Positions 22,173 to 36,189 of a stretch of 64,000 nucleotides of DNA are shown here, one piece after another. The position numbers were made by a program, and so were the translations under genes. Within the stretch, counting starts at the first letter, position 1; the number at the start of each line of letters is the position of its first letter. Source of the DNA: Phoma sp. XZ068 (taxonomy: Eukaryota > Ascomycota > Dothideomycetes > Pleosporales > Didymellaceae); the NCBI GenBank assembly GCA_004835665.1, contig RBKR01000013.1, forward strand, positions 434,001-498,000. Direction: 5' to 3'. The notes under the pieces were generated by a model. The model did not search any database. It saw only the letters and a program-made list of their open reading frames with translations, and was not told where the DNA came from.

Positions 22173-23342
22173 CTATGCTTCCACAGCGCCCCAGAAAGCC
22201 TTTCCTTCATTCCCTTGCTTGACCTTCGCTACACTCAGTTCTTTGGCATCAGGTTGCATACCCAAATACCTCTGTGCGGACTTCAACCACATTGCCCTCT
22301 CGGCTCTACTTGCCCCGCTCCCTTCCCAGACCCAGATGCTCTTTCCTACGTCAAGCAAGAACACATCATCACCATTCAAGTCGTCCCTTCCGATCCCATT
22401 CCCTTCTTTCACAAGATCAAATGCAAGCTCACCACCCGCATCACTCAATCTGAACAGCTTCTTGACTTCCCGTTCAGTAGCCGCAGATACTGGTCGTGCA
22501 CACTCGAATCGACGACCAAACTCCAAATCCCGACCGCCAAGATGATCGACAATTATCTTGCTTCTCGCTTCCTCCTGGCTCAGTACCTCAACGTCGACAT
22601 GTTTCGCAATTGTCAGATCGTTGACGACCTGTGCAGCCTTCAGCTTTTCCATCGGCGAACACTTTCGGCCCTGCCACACGAAGATCTTGTTCCCCTTGTC
22701 TAGGATAAATACATCGCCTTCGTCAAGACTCTGCCACGTAGGCTCGACTTCGTGCACAAGGACTGCGTCGCGTCCGGCAGTAGAACTGGGGTGCTTGAAC
22801 ACGCGGAGCAGGGTGTCCGTGTGCTGCGGTTCGTCGTTTGTCTCCACATGATTGAATCCAGAGCGTACACCACCACGAAGGATCTTCATGCGCGGGAAGA
22901 GCGCAGAAAAAGCGTCTGAAGGTGAGGTTTGTAGTTCGCGATGCTGGGTTGCGGTGCCATGCAGGAATTCATCGAGCTCTACAGTCTTGTATGCGGCGGT
23001 GCCAGCTTCATCTTGTGTCGTTGCGCGGCCGAGCCAGAAGAAGATATCGTGGATTAGGTGGGTTTCCGTGTTACCTCGGACCTCCTCGGTGTGAAGGACG
23101 ATATAAGAATCGCCTTCATGGAAACTTCCATATTTTTCGCGTGGCCAGGGTACAACTTCGAAATCTTCTACACGCCAGATGAAGAGTCCAGGCTGATTAC
23201 CAATGGTGCCGTTGTTCCATGCAGGCTCGCTGGCTGCGGATTGGTACTTGACCTTGTGATCAATGTCTGAGTTAATTAGTTCGACATTCGAGTCCCGCCA
23301 ATCGTACTCTGGCTGGTGAACGAGGCCTTCGTGGGGTGGCAT
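22173..23342 (-). CDS. Severin-like gelsolin-family actin-binding protein
   Basis: Calcium-regulated actin-severing/capping protein of the gelsolin superfamily. The 389 residues hold three gelsolin repeats, the severin/fragmin layout. The N-terminus (VHQPEYDWRDSNVELINSD) leads into repeat 1 with FIWRVEDFEVVPWP, GSFHEGDSYIVLHT and IHDIFFWLG. Repeat 2 has LLRVFKH, LDEGDVFILDKGNKIFVWQG. Repeat 3 has LNGDDVFLLDVGKSIWVWEGSGAS. The frame is open upstream to another ATG at 23417, adding 25 Ser/Arg-rich residues; 23342 is preferred because family members begin a few residues before the conserved Y-D-W-D-S-N-V motif. No intron. Acts in the cytosol on actin filaments. Confidence 0.92.
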   Translation of the reverse strand: MPPHEGLVHQPEYDWRDSNVELINSDIDHKVKYQSAASEPAWNNGTIGNQPGLFIWRVEDFEVVPWPREKYGSFHEGDSYIVLHTEEVRGNTETHLIHDIFFWLGRATTQDEAGTAAYKTVELDEFLHGTATQHRELQTSPSDAFSALFPRMKILRGGVRSGFNHVETNDEPQHTDTLLRVFKHPSSTAGRDAVLVHEVEPTWQSLDEGDVFILDKGNKIFVWQGRKCSPMEKLKAAQVVNDLTIAKHVDVEVLSQEEARSKIIVDHLGGRDLEFGRRFECARPVSAATEREVKKLFRLSDAGGELAFDLVKEGNGIGRDDLNGDDVFLLDVGKSIWVWEGSGASRAERAMWLKSAQRYLGMQPDAKELSVAKVKQGNEGKAFWGAVEA

Positions 23343-26300
23343 TGTATATTGGCTTGTGTACCTTCTGTTGTAGGAAGACGTGCTGTGATGGCGGGGTATT
23401 GAGGTCGTGAGCTGCAAGACACTTCGTTATTGATCGACAGGGTAGTGGGGCGCTGAAACGTGATGTTGCGTGTGTGGTGCCAGCTTACGTCATTGCTACT
23501 TGCGTTACTCGGGGAGGGACAGCCTATGGTCTCTTCATCATGTTAATTTCTTGAGCTCTTATCATCAACTGCACGTAGCAACACGACTCTAATCTCGCAG
23601 CAGCTTGCATGATTGTGCTATACGATGCCCTGATGAGAGACCTATTGCTGATAAACGACCCAAGCCGACTTGCCATTATCGATCAATTGATTAAGCGGGC
23701 AAGAAGACTCTTTAGGCTCCGTTTGGAGAGTTGCGAGCAAAGCCGGGGCATGGCCATGTTTTGGTAAAAGGCCAAAGCCATCCGATGATATTTGTCGGAC
23801 CTGAGAAGTTTCTTCTTCTCGAGCATCTCGCAAGAGATGATAAGTTGGCATTTCCGGAGCCTGGCATCGGGCCATACATCTCGACCAATCATCATACCAA
23901 CAGTCTAATCTACCTACACTCGACAATAGCAATTAGGGCGATATAAAAGCCTTTACCATGCAACTTGAGATGATCATGCGCAGCTACTTGTCAGGCACAG
24001 CAAAGAGATAGCACTAGCGCCAGGACTCGACTCACATGTTGCTGCCATCTCCGATGTAGAGACGTGGATAATCGTGCACCGTTGCGCTCTCTATCTTTTG
24101 GACAGCCCATGGAAACCTCGATCTACCGCTTCAAACAGTTGTTCTTGCGAAGAAGCAAGTGACCAGCAACTCGTAGAGGATGTGGAGGCATCCTTCAACC
24201 AGTACTGTTTGCTGTTCCGGGTGCATAGCGGAGCAAAATACTCACTAGGAATGCTTCCAGCAACTGTAATCAACTCGAACGAGACGACGCAGTCGTGCGG
24301 CGACGAGAAATCTCACAGGTAGAAATCATAACGAAGTCCATTTGGCTGCTCTTGCAACCTAATGTCAGCATTGACTCACTGGACGACGTGCATTAGCGGA
24401 GCTAGGGTCAAGTGCGAGGGATCAAGCATTCAAGTCAGAAATCCAAACTATGCTGAACGTGGAACGCCAGGGATCAAGAGGCTGGGAGACAAAGCCGATC
24501 AAATGTGACGAGGACAAAATTGATATGGCACAGCAGTACTACTTTGTGCGCTGTTCGGAAACGGAAAGTGTCGCGACTTGAACGATAAATCAAGTCAACT
24601 AGTGAAGTAAGTGTAGCCGGTTGGAGGTCCAACCTGGAACCGACATGCGATTGTGGAGCCGCTGTGTCTTGATGAGAGGCCCATTTAGGAACACTGTGGG
24701 CGAGAGAGTCAGTGATGGGTCCAAACTGTAGAAGACATCGCATGCTGCAACCTCAAAATTACCCCAGCTCGAGCGCCTGACCACGGAACTCTTCTCGGTG
24801 TGCTGTACAGCCGTATGCAGTGGTGAGGCTGCGCAAGACCAGGGATTACGAAAAACCGTTGTCAGGCGAGCGAACTGGGCGGTATGATGTTGACCCGTCC
24901 GCAGAATGTGCCGACCAGTGTCGCGGTTTCGCGGCAGAGGGTTGGGGACCCCGGATTGATGTTGCGCATGCGTGCGTAAGCGAGGTTATAGTGTCTGGAT
25001 GACTACTTCCTGTGAGCGTTCCGATGTGGGTACAAACATGTTATTTGTACCACCTTGCTTATTTGTTGATTGGCGACGTGATGTCGAACGTTAAATCACA
25101 ACTTTGGACTAGTGCGAGCTATTCCTGCATTGCTGTCGGGGAAGTGTTCCCGGCAGTAGGGATATGGAAGAAGGCTCGTTACCTAGGTAGGGCTTAGCTT
25201 TAGCATCACATGGCAAACCGTCCAGTCGGACTTGCCCTGTTGTGACGTGATCAGCATGGTCACACAAGGGGGGCGACCCGTAAGGCGACCTGAGACACGC
25301 GAATATGATAAGGTGCACCGCTTGATATCCTTCGGGAAGGGACACAGTGGGCAACACAGGTTGGAATACTTGTCAGACCATGGTCCTGACCAAGGTAATG
25401 TTGCCTGTCAAGGACTGGTTGCTGACATGCAGCTGTACGATCGTATCAGGTACATTGCAGGCATCAATCGCTCCGCTTTACAAAGCTCTTGTGTCACGGT
25501 AGGGAACACTTGTGAAACTTTGGGAAAAGCAGTCCGAGAAAAAGACGGATCTGATCGTTCGGGCCGGGAGGTATAGACTCGACGGAATGCCGCAACCTCG
25601 TCTTTTCGGCAAGTGGAGATGTGGAGATGATGGCTCTGCAGCTCGTGGAGATGTGAAAAGCCAAAGCTGGGATCGGGGATGGTGGAACGGTCGCATGGCC
25701 TTTTAACGCTCGACTATGCAGCTGGCCATGTCACCATAACTTGGACCACCCTGGAGATAATCAATAAGATGACATTGCTTGGATAGCCAAGTTGGCAGGG
25801 CATGGTGCGCCGCTTATGCTCATCATTTTTGCATCATGTTGGCGAAGCGAAGGGATCTCCAATCGTGGGGCGACGGGTCGTCCAGGTTGCAGTATGCCAC
25901 CATGCAACTGACCGTAAGAGGCAAGCAGCGCAAGAGTGGTGCAGTCCCTGACCTGAGGTTTCGTCCTTCAGTCGAGCTCGAAGCGGCATCCTCGATGGTC
26001 GAAAGGAGAAGCGCAATGCTCTGGCTGCATTCCAGAAGAGACGGCACACCGCTCGATGTCTCGCAGCGTAGGGGTGAGGTCGTGCTTGAGAGGGCTGTTG
26101 CTGAGGCCCACCACTGGGCGGTGATTGGAGGATAGGGCAGTGCGAGCCAATCCAAGGACGCTCGGTAAGCCGAAAGGTAACGATGGCCATGTCGGCACTC
26201 GAGAAGGAACGCAGAGGGCAGCCGATCCGGGAGATTATTTGCTGGCGTCGTTGTGTCATCGGTAAAGGCCAATCTCAGGGCGGCGTACTGACTGTCAGAA

Positions 26301-27563
26301 TCGCGTGTTGGGCGCTACCAAGTAGGCAGGCGCACTAGCCTGGTTGGGGGGATGGGATGGAGGACGTGATCTCGATGCAGACAGGGGGAGGCACATGGCA
26401 AGGCCGCGCTGGGGCAGTGGGTGCTGAGGGGCGTTTGAGCATTGAATTGTTCTGAAGTCGCTGGCATTACTCCGGTACTCGGGAGAAGAGTGCTGGAAGG
26501 GGCAACCCTTGGGGTTCGGAGCGTGCCGCGGCATCTGTGAGTCGGCTGCTGCCGTGTGGAGCGGAGTTTCATTGTGGCAAGCGGACTGAGGGTCGAGTTT
26601 CAGTTGGCCGGGGAGGGCGGCGTGTGCGTGCTGCTGTCGAGGTGCAGCAGGACGTTGTTGGCCCCTTGACGCGCAGACGAGGTGCAGGTGCAGAACAAGC
26701 GGGCGGCACGGCTGGCGGGCTGTGACGGCCGGGCTGCACGTCTGGGCCATGGCTGGCAGGCATCGACGCAACATCGTGTTTGCGGGCTCAGGAGGTGCAT
26801 GGCCGTCGTCGAGCGCGGAGGGCTGCGCGGGCTACGACGGCTTGGCAGCGCTGTCCATGGTGGTGAATGCTGGCGCTGCCACGGCCCCAGCGGCCACAGC
26901 GGCCACTGCTCGCCCTGCTCCCTGCTCCCAGCGCCAGCTCCCACAGCTCCCACAGCTCCTGCGCGGCGCGAGGCCCGCGAGCGCACGCAGGGCGACGCTG
27001 CACGCAGGGCGACTCGACGCACTGGCCGCGGCGGAACAGGGCCTTGGGATCGCGCCGTCTCTGAAGGGAAGGTTCGGCATGTTTAGCCGTGGGCCGCTGG
27101 TAGCGAGTGCGGCATAGCGCGGCCGACCCCCCCTGCCGCCATCCACTGCGATCCATGCCACTTTCATCAGCGCGGATGCGCGACGACTGCTCCCGTCGCC
27201 GCTGGAGGCAGGCTAGGCAGGGCTAAAGTATGCCTTGCAGCGAGGTGGAATCACCTCGCAGCGGTGGATCCAGCACACGGCATGCTCCACAAATGAGGGC
27301 GCCCGCGCAGCGCCAGACGGCCTGGCAGGGCCAGCTAAGAGCTAGCCAGCAGGGAGTTCATCCATCGTCGACGCCGCTGCGCGGAGACTCCACTCCAGAG
27401 CCACGGAATGCTAGCACAAGAGGGCCCTAGGACCTGAGCACCTTCGCGCCTGGCCGTGTAAGACTGTACCTCCTCCTCTTGTGCGACCGCCGTCCTCCAC
27501 GCTGCCCCCATATCAACGCTGTGCTGCTGCTCGCTGCAGCTGTTCTCGACTTCCCACGGACTC
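23343..27563. other. Gene-poor stretch, 4.2 kb, including a GC-rich block
   Basis: No supportable gene. Between about 26,560 and 27,250 the sequence becomes GC-rich and all six frames are partly open, which makes long frames there uninformative. The right end is the promoter of the gene at 27564. No RNA gene or array was found. Confidence 0.45.
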
Positions 27564-29106
27564 ATGCCCGCCATGGCAGGCGACTGGCCTCGCGATCCCC
27601 GCGCCTACGGATCGCCGCAGCATACCGAGCCACCCGCTCCCGCGCGAACCCTTCCCAGCGTCGCTGAACTGCTCTCCTCGCGCCCGGCTGCAAACAGCAC
27701 CATTCCTGCCTGCAACCGCCACGACTATTTCCACCCTCGATCCACCCCGCCTGCTGTCTCGCTCGCACCCACCACGGCCACTGCCCCCGCCTCGGCCTAC
27801 TGGAATCCCGTGAACCACCGCCAGACGAGTCCGCCGGTCAGGTGAGTAGCCGCCGCTGCGTTGTGCTCGGCCCATGTGTACTGACTGCCCTGCCAGCCCC
27901 ACCGAACAACGCCCTCTGTCAAACTCGGGTGCAGCAAGAGTTTTCCAGGAACCCATGCTTCGCCGCCAGCAGCTCTCCAAGCCAGACCCAGCCCTTCACC
28001 ATTCGGCCTTGTCATCTGGAGTGCACGACGCCTGCCATTCGACAGCGCAAGCGCGCCAAGACTCAGCCATTGACCAGCACCGCTTCGATACAGCCAACGA
28101 CGCCCAACTGTCCAAATCTACCGATTCTTATTCTCGTCGGAGCCCAACCGACAGCCATCGCCAGCACAGTCCGAGGCTTCCGTCTTACCAGTCTGTCCCT
28201 CCCCAAGGCGACTCTCGCCCCAGCCAGGCCGGCGCGACTGGCTTAGAGCGACAGCACTCCAAGTCCATGTCGTCGGGCGTATCCTACTCGGCGACGTCAC
28301 CGAGGTCACATGAACACAGTACAGAGCGCACCATTCCTGTCGACATCATCAAAAACGGCCCTGATCCGAAACTCAACGTCACTGGACCCTCTTCACTCCC
28401 GGAACAATTCTTCACCCAGCAGAACAATATTGGTACTCGCCAACAACGCTACAACGTAAGGTTCGCTGCGAATTACACCTCTGAAAACATGCCACCATCA
28501 CAAAAACCTCGTAATGACCCTCCCACACCAACTACAGCACCAGCAGCTGTCGCTGAGCCGAACCAACGAAGAAGTTCTTCTACCCCCGTTCCCGTTTCCG
28601 AGGAGCCACCGGCGTCGACCACTAATGGAAGCACTCGCCATGCAGAGCCTCAACCACGAAACTCCAGAGAAACCAGGGACCGTGGAGATCGTGAGCCTTC
28701 CGTGGAGCGCTGCCTGGGTTGCAACGAGGCTTGGAGACGGCCAATTCCTGATATGGATTCTGATCAGCTTTCCCCAGCCGAGAATAACGCCGATTACATG
28801 CGACTTGCGAGCAACATGATCGACCGGCTGCGAGATCAGAGGAAGAAAGCTGATGCTGCATATGAAGAATGGAAATGGCGCCACAGTCACTGTTACCGAC
28901 CGTCGAGCCCATATTCTACTGGATCTGTCGACGATGCAGCCAGGCGAAACGATGCAGCCCCTCAGGTTGAAGGATCAACAAACGGGAACACGACCACCAA
29001 CAAACGTAAATCCGAAGTTCCACATGAGCTGCAGTCTGCACCTAAGCAACGAAGAGTAACCAGTACGAGCCCGGCACCACCGGTCCGAGAACCCGGCTCA
29101 CCTTGA
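27564..29106 (+). CDS. Disordered hypothetical protein with a Cys/His C-terminal patch
   Basis: Two exons, 27564-27841 and 27897-29106 (donor GTGAGT, acceptor GCCAG), 495 residues. Most of the protein is low-complexity: Pro, Ser, Thr, Gln and Asn rich, with TPPAVSLAPTTATAPAS-type runs, so it is probably intrinsically disordered. Residues about 375-450 look more ordered: RCLGCNEAWRRPIPDMD, then ADYMRLASNMIDRLRDQRKKADAAYEE and WKWRHSHC. The CxxC plus H-x-C could bind a metal, which is inference. The end is basic with possible nuclear localisation (NKRKSEV, PKQRRVTS). No family recognised; a nuclear or regulatory role is the most I would guess. Confidence 0.6.
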
Positions 29107-32100
29107 ACACGACATCGACACAAAATATTTTCTTCCTTTTGACACACGACTTGCATTTGCATATTGAACTGGTGTTGGTGTTGATAAAAGAAGGACATCC
29201 GTTATACCCCTTTGAATTTCGTCTACAGGTATCGTCCTTGGACATGCACCTTGTCGTTCTGCTTGAAAGGAGTTCGAGGCGTGGGATAGAATTACAGAAG
29301 GGCGTCAATACATTGGCTCGCACGTCTTTGCAGCGCTTTCTGGGTCACCGTTACTGCTGCGAGAGCTCCAGGTCTCTCCTCCCATACTGGCGTTTTCTTT
29401 TCATAATTCTCACTTCTAAATACATATTTCGCATTCCACGACTCCTATGTATCAGGCGATGTACGCATCTACACCAACCCTCGTCGTCCGCTTTGGACTT
29501 TCTACACTCCGTTCCTTTCCAGCACACTGATGGAACGACGCACAATGTACTTTATCGCACCTATACCCGAATCTCAACCCATTTTGACTGCGAGCAAGCG
29601 TGCTCACATCACCTCTGACAAATCTCTGTTTTCCGTGAAGTTGTGTGGAACCTTATCCACGCGTCTATGACTTTGGGACCGACCTATGGACCGAGCTTGG
29701 TTGCGGAAGGGTGCTCGTGCGCAGCGCCAGCGTCAACGCGGCCCGTAAACGAAACTGTCCAATCTGACCAAGCGGGTCGACGCTAATCGCACGGAGTTCA
29801 TCTTCCGATCCCCTGAGTAGCAGCAGGCATCCTTTGCGTTCTGCTCGCCGGAGGATGCCCTACTAGCTGTAGTTCATCAGCGCGCGTTTGACATGTCCAC
29901 CAAACTGACGCTGCAGTGCGTCTGCTCATGCCATGAGAGGATGACTCCCATTGACCAGTCAGGCGGCCCGGAAGCAGTCTAAACGCACTATAAGATCACT
30001 TGCATCCAGCTAAGCCGCCCTTACATGCTTCTGACCCAGAGGGGTTTAGCGATAGCGGTTGTCGAGCGGGGCTACCCGGAACAGGAGCTCTTGGAAATGT
30101 CAGTGCAACGAATCAGAAGAGTTCGCTCACGCTCCTTTTCCGACTGGATGGAGAGTTTGAAGATGTTGGGAAAATGGGGGGATTAACTTTGAAGCGAGAT
30201 GGTGTCGCCATGGAGTGCAGGGTAAGCTGACACTCTCCTGGACGAACACATGTGGGGGGCGTAGGGATGCCTGTCGAGTTTGACCAATGCAGGAGTGTCA
30301 GCCGGCTCATGCCCACCCAGAAAATCCAACATTTTGACGCTGCCATGCAACCGCTGTGTCAAGCTGTTAATAACAGCGGCAGTTGCACCGAACACAGCGA
30401 TGATCTCATCATCAGAAGATTGCCTCACTTAATTTCGCAGATCTGCTGTTCATGCAACTGCCACTGACGGCTTCTTGTCAATTTGTTCGGCAACTTGGTC
30501 CGAGACGAGTCGCTTGTTTGATATCAAACACCATTGGGACGCCCCAGCCTGATGGATATTCATAGATGTCGATCGCGGATGAAGACCCGCTTCGGGTACA
30601 TCGCGTCGCCCATCGACCACAAGATTCAAAGTGTATCGGGGTTTTAACGGTTTCGGTGTTGACCTGGATCTTGGTCGGTGAGATGGTAGCTGCCGTCAAG
30701 AACCCGCAGGTAGGAAATCGGCCCGTAACGTGACGTTGAGATTCCAAAGCTGCGAAAGGCTAGCGCAGTGGCAACGCACGTGTGCGTTGGAGTTCATTAC
30801 GGTTGAACGGACTCGATGATATCAACACTTCCACAAGCTGAATCGCTGTTCGATCGCAAGAGCGAAGCATCGCCCATTATTATTTTTTGAAGCAATGATA
30901 CTAAACTCTGGCTCGCAAAGCCACGTCAGCCCTCGTCGCGGAAGCGGCCCGTACGAGCATCCGGTTCAGGGTCTGGGACCATGAAGAAACCCCAACATCC
31001 CAACATCGACATTATCGATATTGTCGATATGCATGAGCGTCAAAACATCAAACATCAGATGCCCGGCTCTCAACTCAACTCATCCCTCTGTCTGGGACAA
31101 AGAGCATCAACTCGTGGCTTACGGAGAAACTGCATAAAGGATGTTCAACCGCTTCCCCATCTTGGCGAGGTAGGTGCATCAGCAAAGTGTTCGTGGGGAT
31201 TTTGCGCACAGACAACCTTGTGAATATCAGGCCATCATGTCATGCGCAGGCGTTTCTGCAGCAAGCCTGGAAACGAAAGATTGTCTGCTGATCTGACGTC
31301 GCCACTGCCTAAGCCACGCAAAGTTGTTGTGCGTCTGCAAGTGAATAGCGAGAACAGGGGACATGTATGGCAGGCGGCTATCGCGGGTCTAACTCGACGG
31401 GGAAGGACACCACTTGCCACGCTAGGTAAAGCGGCCTTAGTGGGGCGACACTCGGTGCGACGTCGGTGGTTTGAATCAGAGGAACTTGGACGCAGGCGCT
31501 GCGCAAGAACAAACCTTGTGCGGTGGCATCACGCAACCCTGTCCAACGACATCGTTGCGAGAAGGAAAAAGAAAGGCGAGGCGACGGGACGCCAGGCTGC
31601 GCAGGAACTTTTGCCAGAAATCAGTGACATGCTGCTGCTAACGGCAGAACACAGGATAAATCCATCCGCCCAACGTTAATGCTTTGCATTGCACTGATCG
31701 GACATTGCAGTAGGTGTACATAGCCCTCGCCTTCCCCTGCTCAGCTCATCTCCTTACTTCAAACGGAGCGCTGACTCGACTTCGACTGCGGAAGGCAGTA
31801 TCCGTGCCTAACTGACAGCTCCCCAGGACCACCGCGGCTACACAAATAATAGTGACGGAAGGTATTGCAAGGTCATGGGTACTGCGGCACGGGAAAAAGC
31901 TTGAGACAGCGGTTCGTCTTGTGTGATGTCTTCGAAACACGCTGTGAGGCTTCAAGGCTGTGGATTGCCTCGAGACTCCAGTATGCAAGGTATGGTCTGG
32001 TTGTTTCGGAACCGTGTACGGCGCTCCTGCACGCATGTCCTCATCAGGAAAGGACCATTATATCCGCGGACGTAACAAGGTGGGTCTGCGAAATGGAGAC

Positions 32101-33769
32101 GTGTCAGTTCATGCTTGACGTGCGGGATCGGGATGCAGATCAACGCAGGGTAATGTCGTTACCGCGGCTCACCAGCGTGTGAAAGACCAAGCACGTGAGG
32201 ACCCCGGCTCTAAGGATCGCGGTCATGGTTTCAATGCATCATTTGCATGACAGGTGCACGCAGTGCAACAGAACCGACTCGATATTCAGGCACAGCTATT
32301 TATGACCGTACTCGTGTCTATTAGCATGCCGTTCGTCGGTTATCGATGCCGACACACACCGCAGCTTCTACACCATCACGCTCACGTATTTCCGGAAAGG
32401 AATACGACGTACGCTCAATATTGCGTTTAGCTGGAAGAGTTTCCGGACTTGCAACAAGACCATGTCAAGCCCCAAACGCGCCCATGTCGATACGTCGGAC
32501 AAAATAAGTCGTCACCAATATTCAACGGCAAAGCCCCACCCCTCATAACATCACGATAAGCGCATCTCGGAACGTACGCGGTTGGCCGGCGGCAAAAAGC
32601 AAATAACAATCTGTAGAGCGGCACACATCTCCATTGGTCGGCGGCGCTTACGGGGCCTTGTCCATTTCGTTGCACCTGCATAAATGGTGAGGTAAGGATT
32701 TTAGTCGTCGCATTCGCGTGATTAGCGAGTCAAAATCAATGACGAAGTTACGAAGAATTGATAATTACAAGGAGCCCGATCCTTTCCATGTATTGGAGAT
32801 TTTGATGCGGTTGGTATCCGTCTGTTGGATCTGAGCGTGACCTTCGGCTAATGCGGAACACGATTTGTCTTAGATCCCAACGATAGGAGACTTCGCTGAA
32901 GTGGGAAGGCTGACATGTGGTAAGCATGCAACCGACAGTGCAAATGACTCTTCACTAACAAACGGCGAAGGCGACCAAAACGGAAGCGCAACTCGGCACT
33001 CAGACTCGTCAAGTCGCATCATCCAACATTCACTGTCCGTCTGCTGTGGAGTATCCAGACACAATCTCACCGCACGTTATCACCCCTACTTTGCATTATC
33101 GATACCAGGCTCGTTGCGTTCGTGCCACTACCAGCTCCGCGGCCCCAGAACCCCAGAACTCGATATTAACTCCCGGATCCGCCTTTGCGACCGAACAAGC
33201 ATTCCTTGTACAGGCTTCTCAACCCAAAGAAACACCTCAAGCACGAATCCATTTGCAGCATACCTACAAGTCTTGCATCTCGCCATCTGTACAACTTTCA
33301 GGCGCAGTGCAAGTCGTAGCACGCTTGCTGAATTAAATCATGGTGACTAACCAAAACACCGGAGACCTGGTGTTTCTTTTTGGACCCACAATACGCGATC
33401 CAAGACCTGCATAGATCGCAGCTTGGCGATGATCACAGATCTCGATCGACACCTGCCTCACTAACACAACACGCCGCGATGAAGTGTCGGGGTCCCTGGA
33501 TTGCGCCGCCAAAACACCGCGTTGTGTTCCTGGGTGGGGTCCGCGGTGCAACGCTAAAACGCTTACGGCACGTCGACATGAACATGTTGGGTAGACATGC
33601 ATGGTTTCTTTGGCCTTTCACGTAAGGCTCGGATGCGTAAGCTCGGAGATGCACGGTGTGGGGCGTGATGGTGGATACGCATACTACAGGTGCAATATGG
33701 ATGTTGGTACAAGGTACGGTATGTGGTCGACTTGTGCAGGGTTGGTCCGGAGTAAGGTGACAACGGCAT

Positions 33770-33956
33770 GTGGGGATGTGACAGCTGTGGATTTGTGATA
33801 GATGTGGATATGTGATAGATGTGGATATGTGATAGATGTGGATATGTGATAGATGTGGATATGTGACAGATGTGGATATGTGACAGATGTGGATATGTGA
33901 CAGATGTGGATATGTGACAGATGTGGATATGTGACAATTGTGGATACGTGACAGCT
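33770..33956. repeat. 17-bp minisatellite, 11 head-to-tail units
   Basis: Eleven consecutive 17-bp units of the form GTGGATATGTGAYAGAT. The inner units are identical except for one T/C switch that divides them into a left TGATAG block and a right TGACAG block. Edge units are degenerate. On the minus strand the array is open in one frame as an 'SHIHICH'-like peptide, which is a by-product of the repeat. Confidence 0.95.
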
Positions 33957-36189
33957 ATGGGTTTAAGACATGGCTTGTCTTCAGAGAAGCCATGATGTAT
34001 GGTAACAAAGGTCAAGACTTTGCGATACCATGGGACAAGGTCTGGGCTCACAATGTTCGTTTGGTTGTGGTACGGTTACAACTAAGACGTAGTATCTTGA
34101 AGGCTTTACATCTAACAACAGGTTTGAAACGAGTGGAGGCTGCTCTCCAAATTGTTGTACCGTGGTTCGAACAACTTCGCAATTTCAACTACTCAGCATC
34201 TGAAGTTTGAGACCCCGCAAGCTAGGCATGATTATACTTAAGGACATTGGGAATTAGGCGACATCGTCACTAAACAATGATGTAGAATGGAGCAGCCTGA
34301 TGAAACGGCCTTTGGTTCGTCAAGAATCCGGTCTTCAACTGCGAAAGGATCTCTATTGGTATGTATAGATGCACATCAATTTCCAGCTTCAGAAATGATG
34401 GCATCGCCTGCCGTCTTCTTAGCCTCACCAAGGTATATTTGTTTGACAGATCATGTACTGCTGTTCTCTGGATTCCTATACAATTACCAATATATCACCT
34501 TGTCGTACAAACATGGTGACCGTACCAGTTACGAAACCCATTCTCATCGAGTCTGACCCGACACTCAGGTCCACGATTGTCCTAGATTATGACGGTAGTG
34601 TGTATCTAAGGCTTTATGAACAATTTCCGAGGCATGCTGAGGACCATGCAGGTGATTGGGATGCTCCAGATCTACTTGAAAGACAAGCGTGACGCGTGTT
34701 GATAACTTTATCCGATGATAGACGATGATAGACGATGATGCGTCGCTGGATAATAGGATTGAACCGGGGTCATGGAGATGCATCGTCGGTGGTGGACTTG
34801 GAGCTTTGTCCGCCACATGACTGCTGACAGGATTTTGTTCTTCGATGTACGATATGGTCTCATGCACTATCTAGCGAACAGCCCTAGTGCAAGATTTTCC
34901 ACAATCTTGAGTTGAAGACATTGTTTGGATTCTTTTTGTGTCGAGAGAGAAGTAAGGGGTTGGTCAACTTGTGCTGTAATGCTCCAAAGGGAGCAGTTTT
35001 GTTAACGAATGGGAAGGACGCCCTGTAAGGAAGTAGATTACTAGGAGGGTATATCTCTTTTAGTATATTCTTCACTGGGAATATTGGTCATCTAAGCCAT
35101 GGTACCTCATATGTACCTCATTCCTCTGCCTATCCAGTGACCAGCCTTCCATTGTACGACTCCACATAGGTCTTAATGATCGGGTTATGACAGCCAGGTA
35201 TTCTTGTATGGTTGCTGTGAGACCTTGCAAATTCATGGGAAATGCTCTCAAGGCCCTCAGCTATACATCAAATATCGATGTACTGATCGCAAGGCCATGG
35301 TTGACAACTTACCTCTTCTCAGCTTGGTGGTGTATGATCCATTCAAATCCGAGGTCGACTAATGCATTGTAGTGAAAGGTTTGAAGATATGTTTATGCTT
35401 CAACTCCTTATATCGACTCACGTCCATAGGTACAGGAAGCTCGCCAGCAATGATGCCTGTGTTTCAATCTTTTCAATTTTCCGTGTCAGCGGAAGGTGGC
35501 CCCGCTCAGTGATAGTACACGTACGAGGGCGCTGGAACCACTCTTGGCGCGTCCTTCATTTCGTAGGGAGTTGACGTTGGTCCGCAGTAGGATAACAACT
35601 TGCAGGAAATGCTCGTTTGAATGCGTATGGGTTAGCTATGATTCATTGCCTGAGCTTGATCATGCGTATCTATTGATAACCAGATACCTAGTGAGGAGGT
35701 AGCAACACCGTTACCCCCAATAGCATTGGCCCGTGGAACTTGTCGCTTGGTGTATGTGCGAAGATAGTAAAGCCCCATGTACGGCGATCGTCTGTTATAC
35801 ACACATGGACGCTATCAGCTATGTCGGTCCTGCGACGGAGCTGCTCGATGCTACTCAATCCCCACAAGCCCATATGATATATCGAAATTGTTTGATTTGT
35901 GCAATTCTACTCCTTCTAACTGTTTCCACTTCATCTGCATTCACCACAACTGTCCCGTTTCGCGCTCCCAAGCCCTTACCAGAAATGTTGACTTCAAACC
36001 AGGGATCGCATCTCTATGTTCGAGAGCGAGGTATTGCAGGACCTTCTCCAGAAAGCCACGCTTCGTAGTAGCAGGATGTTGTATTTTTGACTTACCAAGT
36101 ATACCGCCGATTTGATAGGAGAATGGGGTTCTTTTGGGACCAACAGGAGTAGACTGCACTCAGTTAGCTTTGTAAGTGCAGGCAGACTT

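Noticed and set aside
26560..27250. Several long open frames on both strands
   Set aside because: They overlap in all frames in a GC-rich block where stops are rare, and no frame shows a family motif.
33563..34051. Minus-strand frame with a repeating SHIHICH-like peptide
   Set aside because: It is a translation of the 17-bp minisatellite, which has a length that cycles through frames; no start, no context.
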